Origin: Naumovozyma dairenensis CBS 421
Lineage: Eukaryota > Ascomycota > Saccharomycetes > Saccharomycetales > Saccharomycetaceae
Assembly: GCF_000227115.2 (NCBI RefSeq)
Contig: NC_016483.1
Coordinates: forward strand, 620,001 to 684,000
Reading direction: 5' to 3'
DNA: 64,000 nt
Below, piece by piece: positions 22,507-35,798 of the stretch. A program made the translations under genes and the position numbers. Positions within the stretch are counted from its first letter, which is position 1. Every line of letters starts with the position of its first letter. The notes beneath the pieces were generated by a model. That model was not told the DNA's origin. It ran no database searches and saw only the letters and a list, made by a program, of their open reading frames with translations.

Positions 22507-23181
22507 ATGTTCCATTTGGCTCAAGGTTTGTATAATAATTGGACAAGGAAGGAACAATACTCAATTCTGATATTAGGTTTAGACAATGCAGGTAAGACAA
22601 CGTTTCTAGAGACCTGTAAAAAGGAATATAATATGACTTCGAAAGATTTAAATAAAATTACACCCACGGTAGGGCAAAATGTTGCTACAATCCCCGTGGA
22701 TAATAATAAACGGTTATTAAAATTTTGGGATGTTGGTGGTCAAGAAACTTTAAGAGCCATGTGGTCGGAATATTATTCTCAATGTCATGGGATTATATTT
22801 GTTGTTGATAGTTGTAATAGTTTGAGATTGGATGAATGTAGTGAGACTTTAAGATCCATTGTAATGGATGAAGATATCGAAAGTGTTCCAATATTGATGT
22901 TGGCAAATAAACAAGATAAACCTGAACGAATGGAAGTTCAAGATATTAAAGAAATATTTAACAAAATTGCAGAACATTTGAGTGCAAGGGATAGTAGAGT
23001 ATTACCTGTAAGTGCACTTACTGGAGAAGGTGTAAAAGATGCCATAGATTGGATGGTTATAAGGGTTCAAAGGAATAAAAAAATAGACCTCCAGTTTATC
23101 GATGATACGAAAGATGACCACAAAATGTGTTATATTATAAATATAATAAAAGATAGTATTACGGATCGTTCTATATCATAG
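22507..23181 (+). CDS. ARL3: Arf-like GTPase Arl3
   Basis: 224 residues. The G-motifs are clear: GLDNAGKT (24-31), the switch Thr in TPTVGQN, DVGGQE, NKQD and SALTG. The N-terminus MFHLAQGLYNNW keeps Met-Phe in place of the myristoylated Gly of Arfs, as expected for Arl3, which is N-acetylated and recruited to the trans-Golgi by Sys1, where it brings Arl1 and golgins. S. cerevisiae Arl3 is 198 residues and ends just after RNKKS; here about 28 residues follow RNKKI. The stop lies only 16 bp from the convergent MNN9 stop. Confidence 0.94.
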   Translation: MFHLAQGLYNNWTRKEQYSILILGLDNAGKTTFLETCKKEYNMTSKDLNKITPTVGQNVATIPVDNNKRLLKFWDVGGQETLRAMWSEYYSQCHGIIFVVDSCNSLRLDECSETLRSIVMDEDIESVPILMLANKQDKPERMEVQDIKEIFNKIAEHLSARDSRVLPVSALTGEGVKDAIDWMVIRVQRNKKIDLQFIDDTKDDHKMCYIINIIKDSITDRSIS

Positions 23182-23197
23182 GTGTATATATGTACAT

Positions 23198-25887
<2,690 letters not shown>

Positions 25888-27144
25888 ATGTCCCAAGGTA
25901 CTTTATATGCCAATTTCAGAATCAGAACTGTTGTTCCAAGAGCCTTGGTCAAGACTTTCAACTTGGATGTCAAGTTAGTGGAACCAGAAAAGGCTCAAGA
26001 ACAATTCGCCAGGGATTTTCCATTGAAAAAAGTCCCAGCTTTTGTTGGTCCAAAGGGTTTCAAATTGACTGAATCCATGGCTATCAATTTCTATTTGATT
26101 AGTTTATCTGATGATGAAAAATTGAAAGCTCAATTGCTAGGTCCTGAAAATGACATCAAGGCTAGAGCTGAGATTATTAGATGGGAATCATTCGCTAATA
26201 GTGATTTCATTAGTCAAATTATTAGAGCTTTTGGTCCATTAAGAGGTGACGTTCCATACAACAAGAAGAAGGTCGATGCAGCTTTAGTGAAAATTGAAGA
26301 AATGGTCACTATTTTTGAAGCTAGATTGAGAAATTACACTTATTTGGCTACTGAATCTATCTCTTTAGCTGATTTGGTTTGTGCTGCCATCTTTACTAGA
26401 GGGTTCAACTATTTATTCGGTAAACAATGGAGAGATGAACATCCAATTATTATGAGATGGTTCAACACTATCATTGCATCTCCAATCCTAAAGGATGAAT
26501 ACGTTGATTTTAAGTTCATTGATGTTCCATTGGCTCCTCCACAAAATAAGAAGAAGGAAAAAAAGGCTGCTGAGCCAAAACCAGCTACTGCCAAGAAGGA
26601 AAAGAAGCCTGATACTGAAGCTGAAGCTGACGTTGAAGCTGCTCCAGCTAAGAAACCAAAACATCCATTGGAATTGTTAGGTAAATCTACTTTCATCTTA
26701 GATGAATGGAAGAGACAGTATTCTAACGAAGATACTAGACCAGTTGCATTACCATGGTTCTGGGAACATTACAATCCAGAAGAATACTCTTTATGGAAGG
26801 TTGATTACAAATATAACGATGAATTGACTTTAACTTTCATGTCTAACAATTTAGTTGGTGGTTTCTTCAACAGATTATCTGCTTCTACCAAATACATGTT
26901 TGGTTGTTTAGTTGTCTATGGTGAAAACAACAACAATGGTATCACCGGTGCTATTATGGTTAGAGGTCAAGATAATGTCCCAGCTTTCAATGTTGCTCCT
27001 GATTGGGAATCTTACTCTTACAGCAAGTTGGACCCAACTAAGGAAGAAGATAAGGAATTCATTAATAACATGTGGGCTTGGGATAAACCAGTTGTTGTCA
27101 ACGGTGAATCCAAGGAAATTGTTGACGGTAAGGTTTTAAAATAG
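25888..27144 (+). CDS. CAM1: Translation elongation factor eEF1B gamma subunit Cam1
   Basis: 418 residues from the ATG at 25888 (MSQGTLYANFRIRT); the frame is open five codons further upstream but only from TTG. An N-terminal glutathione-S-transferase fold covers about 1-215, with KKVPAFVGPKGFKLTESMAI typical of the family. A Lys/Ala/Glu-rich linker follows (about 215-255), then the conserved EF1G domain with LDEWKRQYSNEDTRPVALPW and WAWDKPVVVNG. The gamma subunit scaffolds the guanine-nucleotide exchange complex that recharges eEF1A. Codons are strongly biased (GGT, TTG, GCT, AGA), as expected for an abundant protein. Confidence 0.96.
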   Translation: MSQGTLYANFRIRTVVPRALVKTFNLDVKLVEPEKAQEQFARDFPLKKVPAFVGPKGFKLTESMAINFYLISLSDDEKLKAQLLGPENDIKARAEIIRWESFANSDFISQIIRAFGPLRGDVPYNKKKVDAALVKIEEMVTIFEARLRNYTYLATESISLADLVCAAIFTRGFNYLFGKQWRDEHPIIMRWFNTIIASPILKDEYVDFKFIDVPLAPPQNKKKEKKAAEPKPATAKKEKKPDTEAEADVEAAPAKKPKHPLELLGKSTFILDEWKRQYSNEDTRPVALPWFWEHYNPEEYSLWKVDYKYNDELTLTFMSNNLVGGFFNRLSASTKYMFGCLVVYGENNNNGITGAIMVRGQDNVPAFNVAPDWESYSYSKLDPTKEEDKEFINNMWAWDKPVVVNGESKEIVDGKVLK

Positions 27145-27591
27145 GTTCTCTGTACCATTTTAACTAGATAGAATATCTATACATTTTTTCATAACTTTAT
27201 TATATATTAGTGAATTAAAGAACTCAGTCAATGGATCACCACTTAACTTTTGTAAACAGATGTAAAACTCTTTAATAAGATAAACCACGTAAAAAAAGAA
27301 CTTAATTCTCAGAGGTTTTTAAATACATTATACCATTCTCATCTTATAAACCTATGTATCTACGACAAAATATTTCATTAATTGTATTAAAAATAATAAG
27401 CCTATACTGCATAAATTTAGTGTTACCTGCAGATCAAAAAATGTGAAATTTTTCCTGTAAAAATAATTCTGTATGGGTAAGATGACATTATTTAAATGGT
27501 CGAAACATTTTATACTTGATAACAAGAGGAAAGGAATACAAACCTCACACTGTTTTATGATCATCGACAGAAAAACAGGTTATTATTAATT
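27145..27591. other. Spacer CAM1-SGF11
   Basis: AT-rich spacer with a purine-rich region near 27292-27303. A 70-codon minus-strand frame has no recognisable features. Confidence 0.6.
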
Positions 27592-27891
27592 ATGTCCAAT
27601 CAAACAGAGGCAGTCGATTCTGTCTCGAATGGGATTTTACATAATTTATTAACATCTATCATTCAAGACATCGTTGCGAGAGAGAGAGTTAAGGTTCAAG
27701 TTTTGGAAACTAGATACCCTAACCATCCTTCTTACCATATAGATAATACTGGGACTCTAGATATACATGGAGCTCCTAAGCGCCAAGAATCATCCCAATA
27801 TTTTAACTGTCTAAATTGTGGGAGAGAAATTTCTGCAAATAGGTTCGCTGCCCACTTACAAAGATGTTCGAATAGAGGCTCAAGAAGATGA
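27592..27891 (+). CDS. SGF11: SAGA deubiquitinase-module subunit Sgf11
   Basis: 99 residues, the S. cerevisiae length as I recall it. An N-terminal helix (about 8-35, GILHNLLTSIIQDIVARER) would pack against Sus1 in the SAGA deubiquitinase module, and a C-terminal zinc finger uses C73, C76, H88 and C92 in CLNCGREISANRFAAHLQRC. The Arg-rich end (RGSRR) binds the nucleosome acidic patch in the family. With Ubp8, Sus1 and Sgf73 it removes ubiquitin from H2B, opposing the Lge1-Bre1 activity encoded in the same window. Confidence 0.95.
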   Translation: MSNQTEAVDSVSNGILHNLLTSIIQDIVARERVKVQVLETRYPNHPSYHIDNTGTLDIHGAPKRQESSQYFNCLNCGREISANRFAAHLQRCSNRGSRR

Positions 27892-28247
27892 GAGAAATAA
27901 AGATAGGTTTGAGCAAAACCTATAATTGGCATCTATTCTTGAGAACCCGGCGGCACTTACATCTTTTGATATTACAGTAACGAGTCAAGATAATAAATAA
28001 TACGATAGGCGCCATCCCTAGTAACATACTGAAGATGAACTGATACAATAGATTTTTACCCAGTTAATTACTTATCTAGCAGTTCTAGACGAAAACTGGA
28101 ACCATGTCTCCTTTTATTCATTCCTAAGGAGACGGAAGAAACTTTCATGCTTAGCATTTCACAAAGCCTACATATGTATATATCCTTATTCAAACAATTC
28201 GTATTTAAAGATACGAGTTATACATTATTTGTATTTGAAACAATGTG
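27892..28247. other. Convergent spacer SGF11-ELC1
   Basis: 356 bp of AT-rich 3' flanking DNA. Nothing further was seen. Confidence 0.65.
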
Positions 28248-28547
28248 TTATATATTCAAATAATCTGCAACCATCAATAACTCGACTGATAGTTCTGTAG
28301 GAATATCAAATTCAGGAATATCTTCAGTCTCATCAGCATTTTGATACCTTAATTTATATTCCAAATACTCACAAACTTTCTCCAAAGTGTCTCCTGAATA
28401 TTTGGTCAAATCAACTTTACCAGCATTCTCCTTAAACGGACTTTGAAGCATGGTTTTTAACACTGGTGAAACCATGGCCGCTTCATAACTTACTTTATAT
28501 TCCTTATCTCCTTCTCCTATTAATTTGATAAATTTAAGCTCAGACAT
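28248..28547 (-). CDS. ELC1: Elongin C homologue Elc1
   Basis: 99 residues, same length as S. cerevisiae Elc1. It has the BTB/Skp1-like fold pattern of elongin C: FIKLIGEGDKEYKVSYEAAMVSPVLKTML at the start, SGDTLEKVCEYLEYKLRY in the middle, and the C-terminal IPEFDIPTELSVELLMVADYL helix pair. Elc1 joins Cul3 and Ela1 in a ubiquitin ligase that removes stalled RNA polymerase II, and is also found with Rad7-Rad16. ATG at 28547-28545. It is divergent from VPS16. Confidence 0.95.
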   Translation of the reverse strand: MSELKFIKLIGEGDKEYKVSYEAAMVSPVLKTMLQSPFKENAGKVDLTKYSGDTLEKVCEYLEYKLRYQNADETEDIPEFDIPTELSVELLMVADYLNI

Positions 28548-28821
28548 GATTGTATCAGTTGGTTTCTTAATAATATCCTATTTCTTTTATCTACTTATCA
28601 TTTATTCTTTGCAATGAGGAAATCAAAATGCTTTTCACATTCTCACAATTCATTTAATAAAGGATTAATTGAGGTTTGAGAAGGTAGTGTTTTCGCCCTT
28701 TCTTAAGAAATTTCCTCATACTACTTAACAAAAAAAGCACTTCACCTCGAATAGTTAAACAAAAATACAACAACTTCAACAGTAGAATTGACACATCGTT
28801 CAAGGAATCGTATACATTACA

Positions 28822-31215
28822 ATGAGTAAAAGAAATCCCAGTTTAAATTGGGAAAAATTACAAGATGTGTTCTATAGAAATAACCTCCTTTGTGAATTCC
28901 CAGAATCTTTGAAATCCAAGGCAGCTCAACTCGACAATAAAAATGTCATTGTATCTTCTATGTTTATCGGTATAAAGAACAAAGAAAATATACAAATTTA
29001 CAATCGTCAACAGGGGTTAATCGATACCGTTAGGTTTGATAAAAGCGAACAAATAATTGACGCATGCTTTGAACCCTTATTTAATGAAAAATTAGTTATC
29101 GTTACCGCAACCGATTTGAAAATTGTTAATAAGTTAGATCCTTTGGAAATCATTAATATATCATTACCGGAGGATGTTGTGCGGAATGATCATATATGGG
29201 ATTATAGAAATGGTGTTGTCATTTTACGAAATTCAAAGGATATTTATAAATTACGAAATGGGAAATTGGAGTTAGTATTAAAGAATAATAATCGCTTCAC
29301 TTTACTTACAAAGGATAATTGGGATTGCAATGGTGAATATATAATTCTGCTAGATATCGACAATGTCTACAAAGTTTCTTTAACTACAAGTAGAAATTAC
29401 AANNNNNNNNNNNNNNNNNNNNNATATGAAAAATTACAAGTCTTTAAGAACCCAGAAAAAATATTAATGGAACATAACCTAGATAAATTACCATTTCAAA
29501 TCCAATGGTGTGCCAATGACGTAGTAGCGTGTTCATTTGAAGATGAAGTCTATTTAATGGGACCGGATGGCGTTTATGTGACGTTCTGGTATCCGAATGA
29601 TGTTATTGCTATATCTACTGCAATCGATGGTTTACAAGTCATTACCGGAAATGAAACGTTTTTCATTTCTAAAATAGTCGATTGTACTTCTAATGTTTTC
29701 CGAATTGGATCAACAGAACCGGGTGCTATTCTTTTTGATTCATGGAATTTAGTCACTGAACATCCAGCAGAAGCAGTGGAAGGACTGAAAAATTTGGGAT
29801 CAGAGAATTTAATGAAAGGAGTTATCGATTGTATAGATGCATCAATGTATGAATGGGATTCTGAAATTCAAAAAGCTTTGTTAAGTACGGCATCATTCGG
29901 AAAAAACTCTTTGCCCTATAAAACCTTTGATTCAAGTATATTTGTAGAGGCCTGCGTCACTGTTAAAATGTTGATCCAATTGAGAAGAATTGGCATTTTT
30001 CTCACCAAAGTTCAATTTGATAATATCACCATTATCGGAATAGTGAAGACATTATTATGGATTGGCAAATATTCTGAAGCTACAGAACTGTGTAAACTTG
30101 CTTCAAGGATAGATTTGTTTTCTAATATATTTCAGAATTGGGCAACATCAATAATAAAATCGAAATCAAATAGAGAAGATGAAGAAATATTATCACTTTT
30201 AACTAACCAATTGAAAATGCTCCAGGAAAAAGTCCCTCAAAAGTTTAACATACCGATGGCAATTCTTGCAAGAGTTGCGTTTTTGGAGGGGCGTTTTAAA
30301 TTGGCCAGAAGTTTGGCACTACTGGAATCATCACCGGAATTAAAAATAGCAGGACTACTTAAACTTGATGATAATAACTTAGCATTGACAGAATCATTAA
30401 AGGTTCAATCTCCAGAATTAACATTATCTTTATTATTAAATTTGGAGGAAAAGCTAAGTAAGGTACAACTAACGAAATTGCTAATCCTTGATATGCCACA
30501 TTATCAATTGTATCCATACTTTCAAAGACATAATTATGAATATTTATTTGATTTTTATCGTCAAATGGACAAACTAATCGACTTAGGACAACTAATGATG
30601 CAACAAGGTAAGGAACTCAATTCATTACAAACTTTTCTTCCTCCCATACAAGACTTATATAGGAAAATGTCAAATAATCCTCTAATTAGGCAAGATGCAG
30701 AATTATTAGAAAGGCAAGAAAAATTATTGCAATATCAAGATTCGTTAACGAATATTTTCGGTATTAATTTTGTTATTATGACATTGGACCAAACTTTATC
30801 CAAATTAATCGAAATGGAACAACATAAATACATCAAAGAATTAACCAAGAAATTTAAAATCAATGATTTAAAATTTTACCATATCAAATGTCGAGTACTA
30901 GTGAAGCATAATCGACTTGATGAATTAAAAGAATTCGCGACGCATAAAAAATCGCCTATCGGATATTACCCATTTTACAAATGTCTGAGAAGTAAAGGAT
31001 ATAACCAAGAAGCTGCTACTTATGTAGAATTAATGACGGCAGCTCCATATGCTAAGAAGAAAGAACTATATTTGGCATGTAAAGGTTATAAAGAATTAAT
31101 AGCCATGGCGGGCAAGGAAAGCGACATTGTCACATTGAAGGAACTATACAAGATTATCCCACCTAATGAACCAGAAATAAAGGCTCTAATCACAGAAACC
31201 TTAGCGAGGATATGA
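28822..31215 (+). CDS. VPS16: CORVET/HOPS subunit Vps16, with an internal assembly gap
   Basis: Class C Vps core subunit, about 797 residues as written (798 recalled for S. cerevisiae). It starts MSKRNPSLNWEKLQ; the N-terminal half is a beta-propeller (PFQIQWCANDVVACSFEDEVYLMGP, FRIGSTEPGAILFDSW), the C-terminal half an alpha-solenoid that binds Vps33. It tethers vesicles at endosomes and the vacuole. A run of 21 N at 29403-29423 falls inside the propeller near residue 195. The N run is a multiple of three and the frame continues, but the true missing length is unknown. Confidence 0.95.
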   Translation: MSKRNPSLNWEKLQDVFYRNNLLCEFPESLKSKAAQLDNKNVIVSSMFIGIKNKENIQIYNRQQGLIDTVRFDKSEQIIDACFEPLFNEKLVIVTATDLKIVNKLDPLEIINISLPEDVVRNDHIWDYRNGVVILRNSKDIYKLRNGKLELVLKNNNRFTLLTKDNWDCNGEYIILLDIDNVYKVSLTTSRNYXXXXXXXXYEKLQVFKNPEKILMEHNLDKLPFQIQWCANDVVACSFEDEVYLMGPDGVYVTFWYPNDVIAISTAIDGLQVITGNETFFISKIVDCTSNVFRIGSTEPGAILFDSWNLVTEHPAEAVEGLKNLGSENLMKGVIDCIDASMYEWDSEIQKALLSTASFGKNSLPYKTFDSSIFVEACVTVKMLIQLRRIGIFLTKVQFDNITIIGIVKTLLWIGKYSEATELCKLASRIDLFSNIFQNWATSIIKSKSNREDEEILSLLTNQLKMLQEKVPQKFNIPMAILARVAFLEGRFKLARSLALLESSPELKIAGLLKLDDNNLALTESLKVQSPELTLSLLLNLEEKLSKVQLTKLLILDMPHYQLYPYFQRHNYEYLFDFYRQMDKLIDLGQLMMQQGKELNSLQTFLPPIQDLYRKMSNNPLIRQDAELLERQEKLLQYQDSLTNIFGINFVIMTLDQTLSKLIEMEQHKYIKELTKKFKINDLKFYHIKCRVLVKHNRLDELKEFATHKKSPIGYYPFYKCLRSKGYNQEAATYVELMTAAPYAKKKELYLACKGYKELIAMAGKESDIVTLKELYKIIPPNEPEIKALITETLARI
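29403..29423. other. Assembly gap (21 N) inside VPS16
   Basis: Twenty-one undetermined bases. The left flank ends GAAATTACAA and the right flank soon contains AAAATTACAAG, so the contig ends may share a short repeat. Confidence 0.98.
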
Positions 31216-31334
31216 TACCATACTAGTGAGTACAAAAACTTATAATATCGATACTCTAAACGTATATTTTTATAGAAATAGCATTAATTATTTTGTTATC
31301 CCCGTTTAAAACGATTCTATCGTTTCGATACTTC

Positions 31335-31380
31335 TTTTTTTTTTTTTTTTTTGAAATTTGAAAAATTTTCGAGCTCATCG
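31335..31380 (+). promoter_or_regulatory. NOP4: Ribosome-biogenesis promoter elements (poly-dT, RRPE, PAC) of NOP4
   Basis: An 18-T tract (31335-31352) is followed by TGAAAAATTTTC (31359-31370), the RRPE bound by Stb3, and AGCTCATCG (31372-31380), the reverse complement of the PAC core CGATGAGCT bound by Dot6/Tod6. The NOP4 ATG is about 165 bp downstream. The pair is typical of ribosome-biogenesis genes. Confidence 0.85.
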
Positions 31381-31543
31381 GAAAGTTAAAATTTGCGATG
31401 CCTTAAACAGTTTTCAAAGCTTTTAGAATAAACTAGAAGTGCATATTCATGAAGGATAACTTCAATAACAGCAGTTATACCTATCATTTTTTCCCAGCTT
31501 AATTGGATAAAAGGATATCATATTGAATATCTATCAATCTAAT

Positions 31544-33649
31544 ATGTCAGAGAGGAAGGAACGCCACAGAGCAGCCAAAAATGGCGATTACAAACAGAAT
31601 GACAATGGTCTCGACATGAAAACATTATTCGTGAGATCTATTCCCATGGATGTAACAGATGAAGAATTGACCGATTATTTCTCCAATTTTGCTCCAACCA
31701 AACATGCTGTGGTTGTCAAGGATGTCAATAAGAAATCTAGGGGGTTCGGTTTTGTCAGTTTTGCTGTAGAAGATGATACAAAAGAAGCTTTGAAGAAAGC
31801 TAGACAGACCAAATTGAAAGGTCACTTATTAAGAGTTGATATTGCGAAGAGAAGAGATCGTTCTAGTAAATCTGATGATAAAAATGAAGGTAAAGTGAAG
31901 ACTGATACAATCGCTGTGGGTACTAGAGGTGATGATAATGGAGATGAACCTGAAGAAGTTGACGAAGAATCTTTATTGAAAGGTAAACCAAAGTTAATTA
32001 TTAGGAATATGCCATGGAGTTGTCGTGATCCTGAAAAATTGAAAAAGGTTTTCGGAAGATTTGGTAACGTTGTTGAAGCTACTATTCCAAGGAAACGTGA
32101 TGGTAAATTATGTGGGTTTGCATTTGTTACTATGAAGAAATTGAGTAATTGTCATCTTGCATTAGAAAATACCAAAGATTTGAAGATTGATGGCAGACCA
32201 GTGGCAGTTGATTTTGCCGTCCAAAAAAATAGGTGGGAAGATTATAAAAAGGGCCATGAAAATAAGGAAGAATCAAAAGTAAATGCTGACAGGGAAGACG
32301 AAGATATGGATGTTTCATCAGAAGAACCAGCTAATAATGAGGGCGACAAACATACAGAAGATAGTGAAGGAGACGAAGAAGAAGAAGAAGAGGAATTAGA
32401 AGTGAAGGAAGAACGCCCAAGAAAAGGTAAAAACAAAAGAGAAGATTATTCGATTTTTGTTCGTAATGTTCCATATGACGCTACTGAAGAATCATTAGCA
32501 GCTCATTTCAGTAAGTTTGGTTTAGTCAAATACGCATTACCCGTCATTGATAGAGCCACAGGTCTGGCTAAAGGTACTGCATTCGTTGCCTTCAAAGATG
32601 CAATGACCTACAAATATTGTATAGACAATGCTCCAAAAGCAGGTGCTACATCTTTATTGATTGGTGACGATGTTCTTCCGGAATATGTTTACGAAGGTCG
32701 GGTCTTATCCATTTCACCAACTTTAGTAAGAGAAGATGCTGATAGAATGGCAGAGAAAAATGCAGAAAAGAGAAAAGAAATTCTAGGGAAAGCTCCTGGT
32801 GAGCGTGATAAACGTAACCTTTATTTATTAAATGAAGGTAAAATTGTTGAAGGTTCTAAGATGGCAAGCTTACTTTCAGCTAAAGATATGGAAATTAGAG
32901 AAAAATCATATAAGTTAAGAGTTGAACAATTAAAAAAAGACCCATCTCTTTATTTATCAATGACTAGATTAGCCATTAGAAACCTTCCAAGAGCTATGAC
33001 TGATAAGGCATTAAAGGCATTAGGTCGTAAAGCGGTAGTGGAATTTGCCACACAAGTAAGAAATGGTGAAAGACACCCATTGAGCAAAGAAGAACTTGAT
33101 AGGTCCACGAAGGAAAAGTACAGATATATGTCACCAGATGAGATAGAACGTCAAGATAAGAAGGACAAAAAGAGCGGGTTAGTTAAGCAAGCTAAAATTA
33201 TTATGGAAGTTAAGGGATCCAGTGCCGGTAGAAGTAGAGGTTACGGGTTCATTGAATATAAAGATCATAGAAGTGCATTGATGGGGTTGAGATGGATGAA
33301 CTGTCATTCTGTTACAGAAGACGAGATCTTAGAATGTCTAACGGAAGAAGAAAGGAAACTAATCGATGCCGATGCCACAAAGGGTAGACGCCTATGTGTT
33401 GAATTTGCCATTGAGAACTCTAATGTTGTTAAAAGAAGAAGAGAACTTACTCAATATTCCAGAGAAAACTCGAAAAGAAGACGTGAGGAAGACACTAAAC
33501 CTGAAGTAGCCGAAACGTCGAATAAAAAAGCAAAAAAGGATGCCGCTAAGCAAGTGGAAGCATCTGATAATAAGAAGTCTAGTGGCATGAGTGATGATGT
33601 CAAACGTCTGATCGGTATAAAACGTAAGAGGAGACAAGGTAAGAAATAA
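31544..33649 (+). CDS. NOP4: Nucleolar RNA-binding protein Nop4 (four RRMs), 60S biogenesis
   Basis: 701 residues from ATG 31544 ([14 protein letters not shown]); upstream codons in frame begin only at TTG. Four RRM domains are visible: near 27-100 (TLFVRSIP ... [10 protein letters not shown]), 148-222 (LIIRNMPW ... LCGFAFVTM), 300-380 (SIFVRNVPY ... AKGTAFVAF) and a long one from about 472 (LAIRNLPR ... RGYGFIEYK) that holds a charged insert. An acidic run sits between RRM2 and RRM3, and a Lys/Arg-rich tail ends [11 protein letters not shown]. Nop4 is essential for early 60S pre-ribosome assembly and 27S rRNA processing. Confidence 0.95.
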   Translation: MSERKERHRAAKNGDYKQNDNGLDMKTLFVRSIPMDVTDEELTDYFSNFAPTKHAVVVKDVNKKSRGFGFVSFAVEDDTKEALKKARQTKLKGHLLRVDIAKRRDRSSKSDDKNEGKVKTDTIAVGTRGDDNGDEPEEVDEESLLKGKPKLIIRNMPWSCRDPEKLKKVFGRFGNVVEATIPRKRDGKLCGFAFVTMKKLSNCHLALENTKDLKIDGRPVAVDFAVQKNRWEDYKKGHENKEESKVNADREDEDMDVSSEEPANNEGDKHTEDSEGDEEEEEEELEVKEERPRKGKNKREDYSIFVRNVPYDATEESLAAHFSKFGLVKYALPVIDRATGLAKGTAFVAFKDAMTYKYCIDNAPKAGATSLLIGDDVLPEYVYEGRVLSISPTLVREDADRMAEKNAEKRKEILGKAPGERDKRNLYLLNEGKIVEGSKMASLLSAKDMEIREKSYKLRVEQLKKDPSLYLSMTRLAIRNLPRAMTDKALKALGRKAVVEFATQVRNGERHPLSKEELDRSTKEKYRYMSPDEIERQDKKDKKSGLVKQAKIIMEVKGSSAGRSRGYGFIEYKDHRSALMGLRWMNCHSVTEDEILECLTEEERKLIDADATKGRRLCVEFAIENSNVVKRRRELTQYSRENSKRRREEDTKPEVAETSNKKAKKDAAKQVEASDNKKSSGMSDDVKRLIGIKRKRRQGKK

Positions 33650-33881
33650 GTGAGACGATAACTATTTCGCAATTTTTCAAACTTTTATAGATTTTTTAAG
33701 ATTCTTGTATATTATTCATTCCATTATTAAAAACCCTTAAGCCTACTGGCACTATAGGTCATAAATGCATCAAAAGGAATATGAAAAATAACAATTAATA
33801 AATAATGAAGTCTATAAAGATAATGCTTATGCAAATATATATATGTATATATATATATACGGAAAATTAAAAGGCAACAAC

Positions 33882-35798
33882 TCATCTCCTCTTCTTTTTC
33901 GATGGTTCATTTAATTTTGAATTGAGTCCGGATACAGCTGCTGCGGCGGCAGCTGCGGCGGCTAGGATCTTTCTATTTACACCAAGTCCTCCTAATGTAG
34001 TAGAAGTTGACTTACTATTGGTATTTGATTGAGGTTGCTGAAGTAAATTCTTATTCCTGTGAATTCCTAGATTCATTATATCATTATCATTGGTATGAAT
34101 TCTCCTTGCCGGATATTTATAGCTCAAACCTTCAAAGACATTCTCAGATACGGGTGCCTCACCGTTTGTGAAATAATGATGATCTAATGCATCTACAGCA
34201 TCTATTCTTGAGATTGGATCATAGCGTAACAATTGATATAGTAAATCAAGAGCTGACTTATCTCTTCCTCCCGTTGAATGATACCAAGTAGGTAGATTAT
34301 CTTTATATCTTTGGAATTTCATTAGTTGATCATACTCTGGATATTTATTTATATTGGGCCATGTTTTCAAAGTTGGACTACCAAGTACTTCTAAAATACG
34401 TTGGATTTGATTTGCTTGGAAAGGAACACTCTTCTTAGAATCCATCTTAGCCTCTTCTCCTTTGAAAATTGGTTGGAGACCAATCAGTTCAGCAAAGATA
34501 CATCCCACAGCCCAAAGATCGATTGCTGGAGTATAATGACGAGCACCTAATAGTAATTCAGGAGCCCTATACCATATGGTGACGACAACTTTATCACCTG
34601 TATAAAGAGTCTGTACCATGTTAAAAAACTTTCTCGCTAAACCCAAATCACCAATTTTAACGCACCCATCTACTGTTACCATAATATTTGCTGGTTTTAA
34701 ATCTCTATGCAATACCCAATTTTGATGAAGATATGAAACACCATCCAGAATTTGCCACATTATTGATCTTATCATTCTTGGTGGTATCATTCTCTTTTCA
34801 GGATGTGAATGGAAATGAATAATTTGAAGAAGATCGTACTCAGCATATTCATAAACCATATATATGCTTTTCCTTTCTAGGAAAATTTCAACCAGTTTCG
34901 TTAGATGTTTATTATTCAATTCTCTACATAATGACATCTCTCGGCATGCACTCTGAGAAATTCCCGTGTAATGTAATTGTTCTAGTCCCTCCTTCTCAGT
35001 CTTAAACTTTTTTAATAGCATAATAATTTGGGACAAACTTTTTTTTACCATAGATTTGGGCGGCCCCATTCCGGTATTGATTTGCATAGGTGCAGTGGTA
35101 GATATATCGTTACTACTGTTGGGACCATTTGAAGTAGAAAAATCAATTGAATCACTGTTACTACTACTATTGTTATTAGTATTAGCATTATTGTAAGTAA
35201 ACATGGAAGCTTGTTTAGTTGAAGCTGTTCGTATCCTTTCAGTTTTAGGATCAAAATTTGTAACATTAGTAGAATTTGTTTGAGATATTGGTACCTCATC
35301 AATATTTTTCATGGGTGAATTATTACTAGAGTCCAAACTTGAACTTACGTTAGAACAATTAGAATCAGAGGAAGCTTGTTGTACCTTTCTTTTAGCTTTG
35401 TAAACTTTCCCATAAGTACCTGCAGCAATATAGCCAATAATTTCATACTTTTCAATGACTGATATCCTACAACTGTCTTTTCTTGCCTTATATGGCCCAA
35501 TGGAAAATACATCATTATTTGCCATTAACATGGGTTGTTTCCCATGCATTGCTCCTGTAGATATGGTAGCGTTTGATAAAGGGTGTTTCTTATTTGTTAC
35601 CTGATGTTGTTGAATTTGGAATTGAGGTTGTGGATAAAGGTTTCGGCCTTGACTTTGCCAAAGGTCTCTACCAGTCGGGTATTGCTGCGATGGTTGTTGC
35701 ATGAGTTGTTGATTTTGTTGTGCAGCTTGATTTTGTTGCTGTTGATTTTCAGTAGATCGTAAATTTGATTGTTGATAAGGGTTGTTACCATTATACAT
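33882..35798 (-). CDS. SSN3: Mediator cyclin-dependent kinase Ssn3 (Srb10, Cdk8)
   Basis: 638 residues. A Gln/Asn-rich N-terminus leads to [19 protein letters not shown] (Gly loop), then a disordered insert of about 130 residues before the catalytic Lys region LLKKFKTEK. The Cdk8 C-helix [24 protein letters not shown] and [13 protein letters not shown] follow. Such an insert is also present in S. cerevisiae Ssn3, though shorter. The C-terminus has an Ala run after [10 protein letters not shown] and a basic end. With cyclin Ssn8, Med12 and Med13 it forms the Mediator kinase module. S. cerevisiae Ssn3 is 555 residues; the growth is low-complexity. Confidence 0.95.
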   Translation of the reverse strand: MYNGNNPYQQSNLRSTENQQQQNQAAQQNQQLMQQPSQQYPTGRDLWQSQGRNLYPQPQFQIQQHQVTNKKHPLSNATISTGAMHGKQPMLMANNDVFSIGPYKARKDSCRISVIEKYEIIGYIAAGTYGKVYKAKRKVQQASSDSNCSNVSSSLDSSNNSPMKNIDEVPISQTNSTNVTNFDPKTERIRTASTKQASMFTYNNANTNNNSSSNSDSIDFSTSNGPNSSNDISTTAPMQINTGMGPPKSMVKKSLSQIIMLLKKFKTEKEGLEQLHYTGISQSACREMSLCRELNNKHLTKLVEIFLERKSIYMVYEYAEYDLLQIIHFHSHPEKRMIPPRMIRSIMWQILDGVSYLHQNWVLHRDLKPANIMVTVDGCVKIGDLGLARKFFNMVQTLYTGDKVVVTIWYRAPELLLGARHYTPAIDLWAVGCIFAELIGLQPIFKGEEAKMDSKKSVPFQANQIQRILEVLGSPTLKTWPNINKYPEYDQLMKFQRYKDNLPTWYHSTGGRDKSALDLLYQLLRYDPISRIDAVDALDHHYFTNGEAPVSENVFEGLSYKYPARRIHTNDNDIMNLGIHRNKNLLQQPQSNTNSKSTSTTLGGLGVNRKILAAAAAAAAAVSGLNSKLNEPSKKKRR

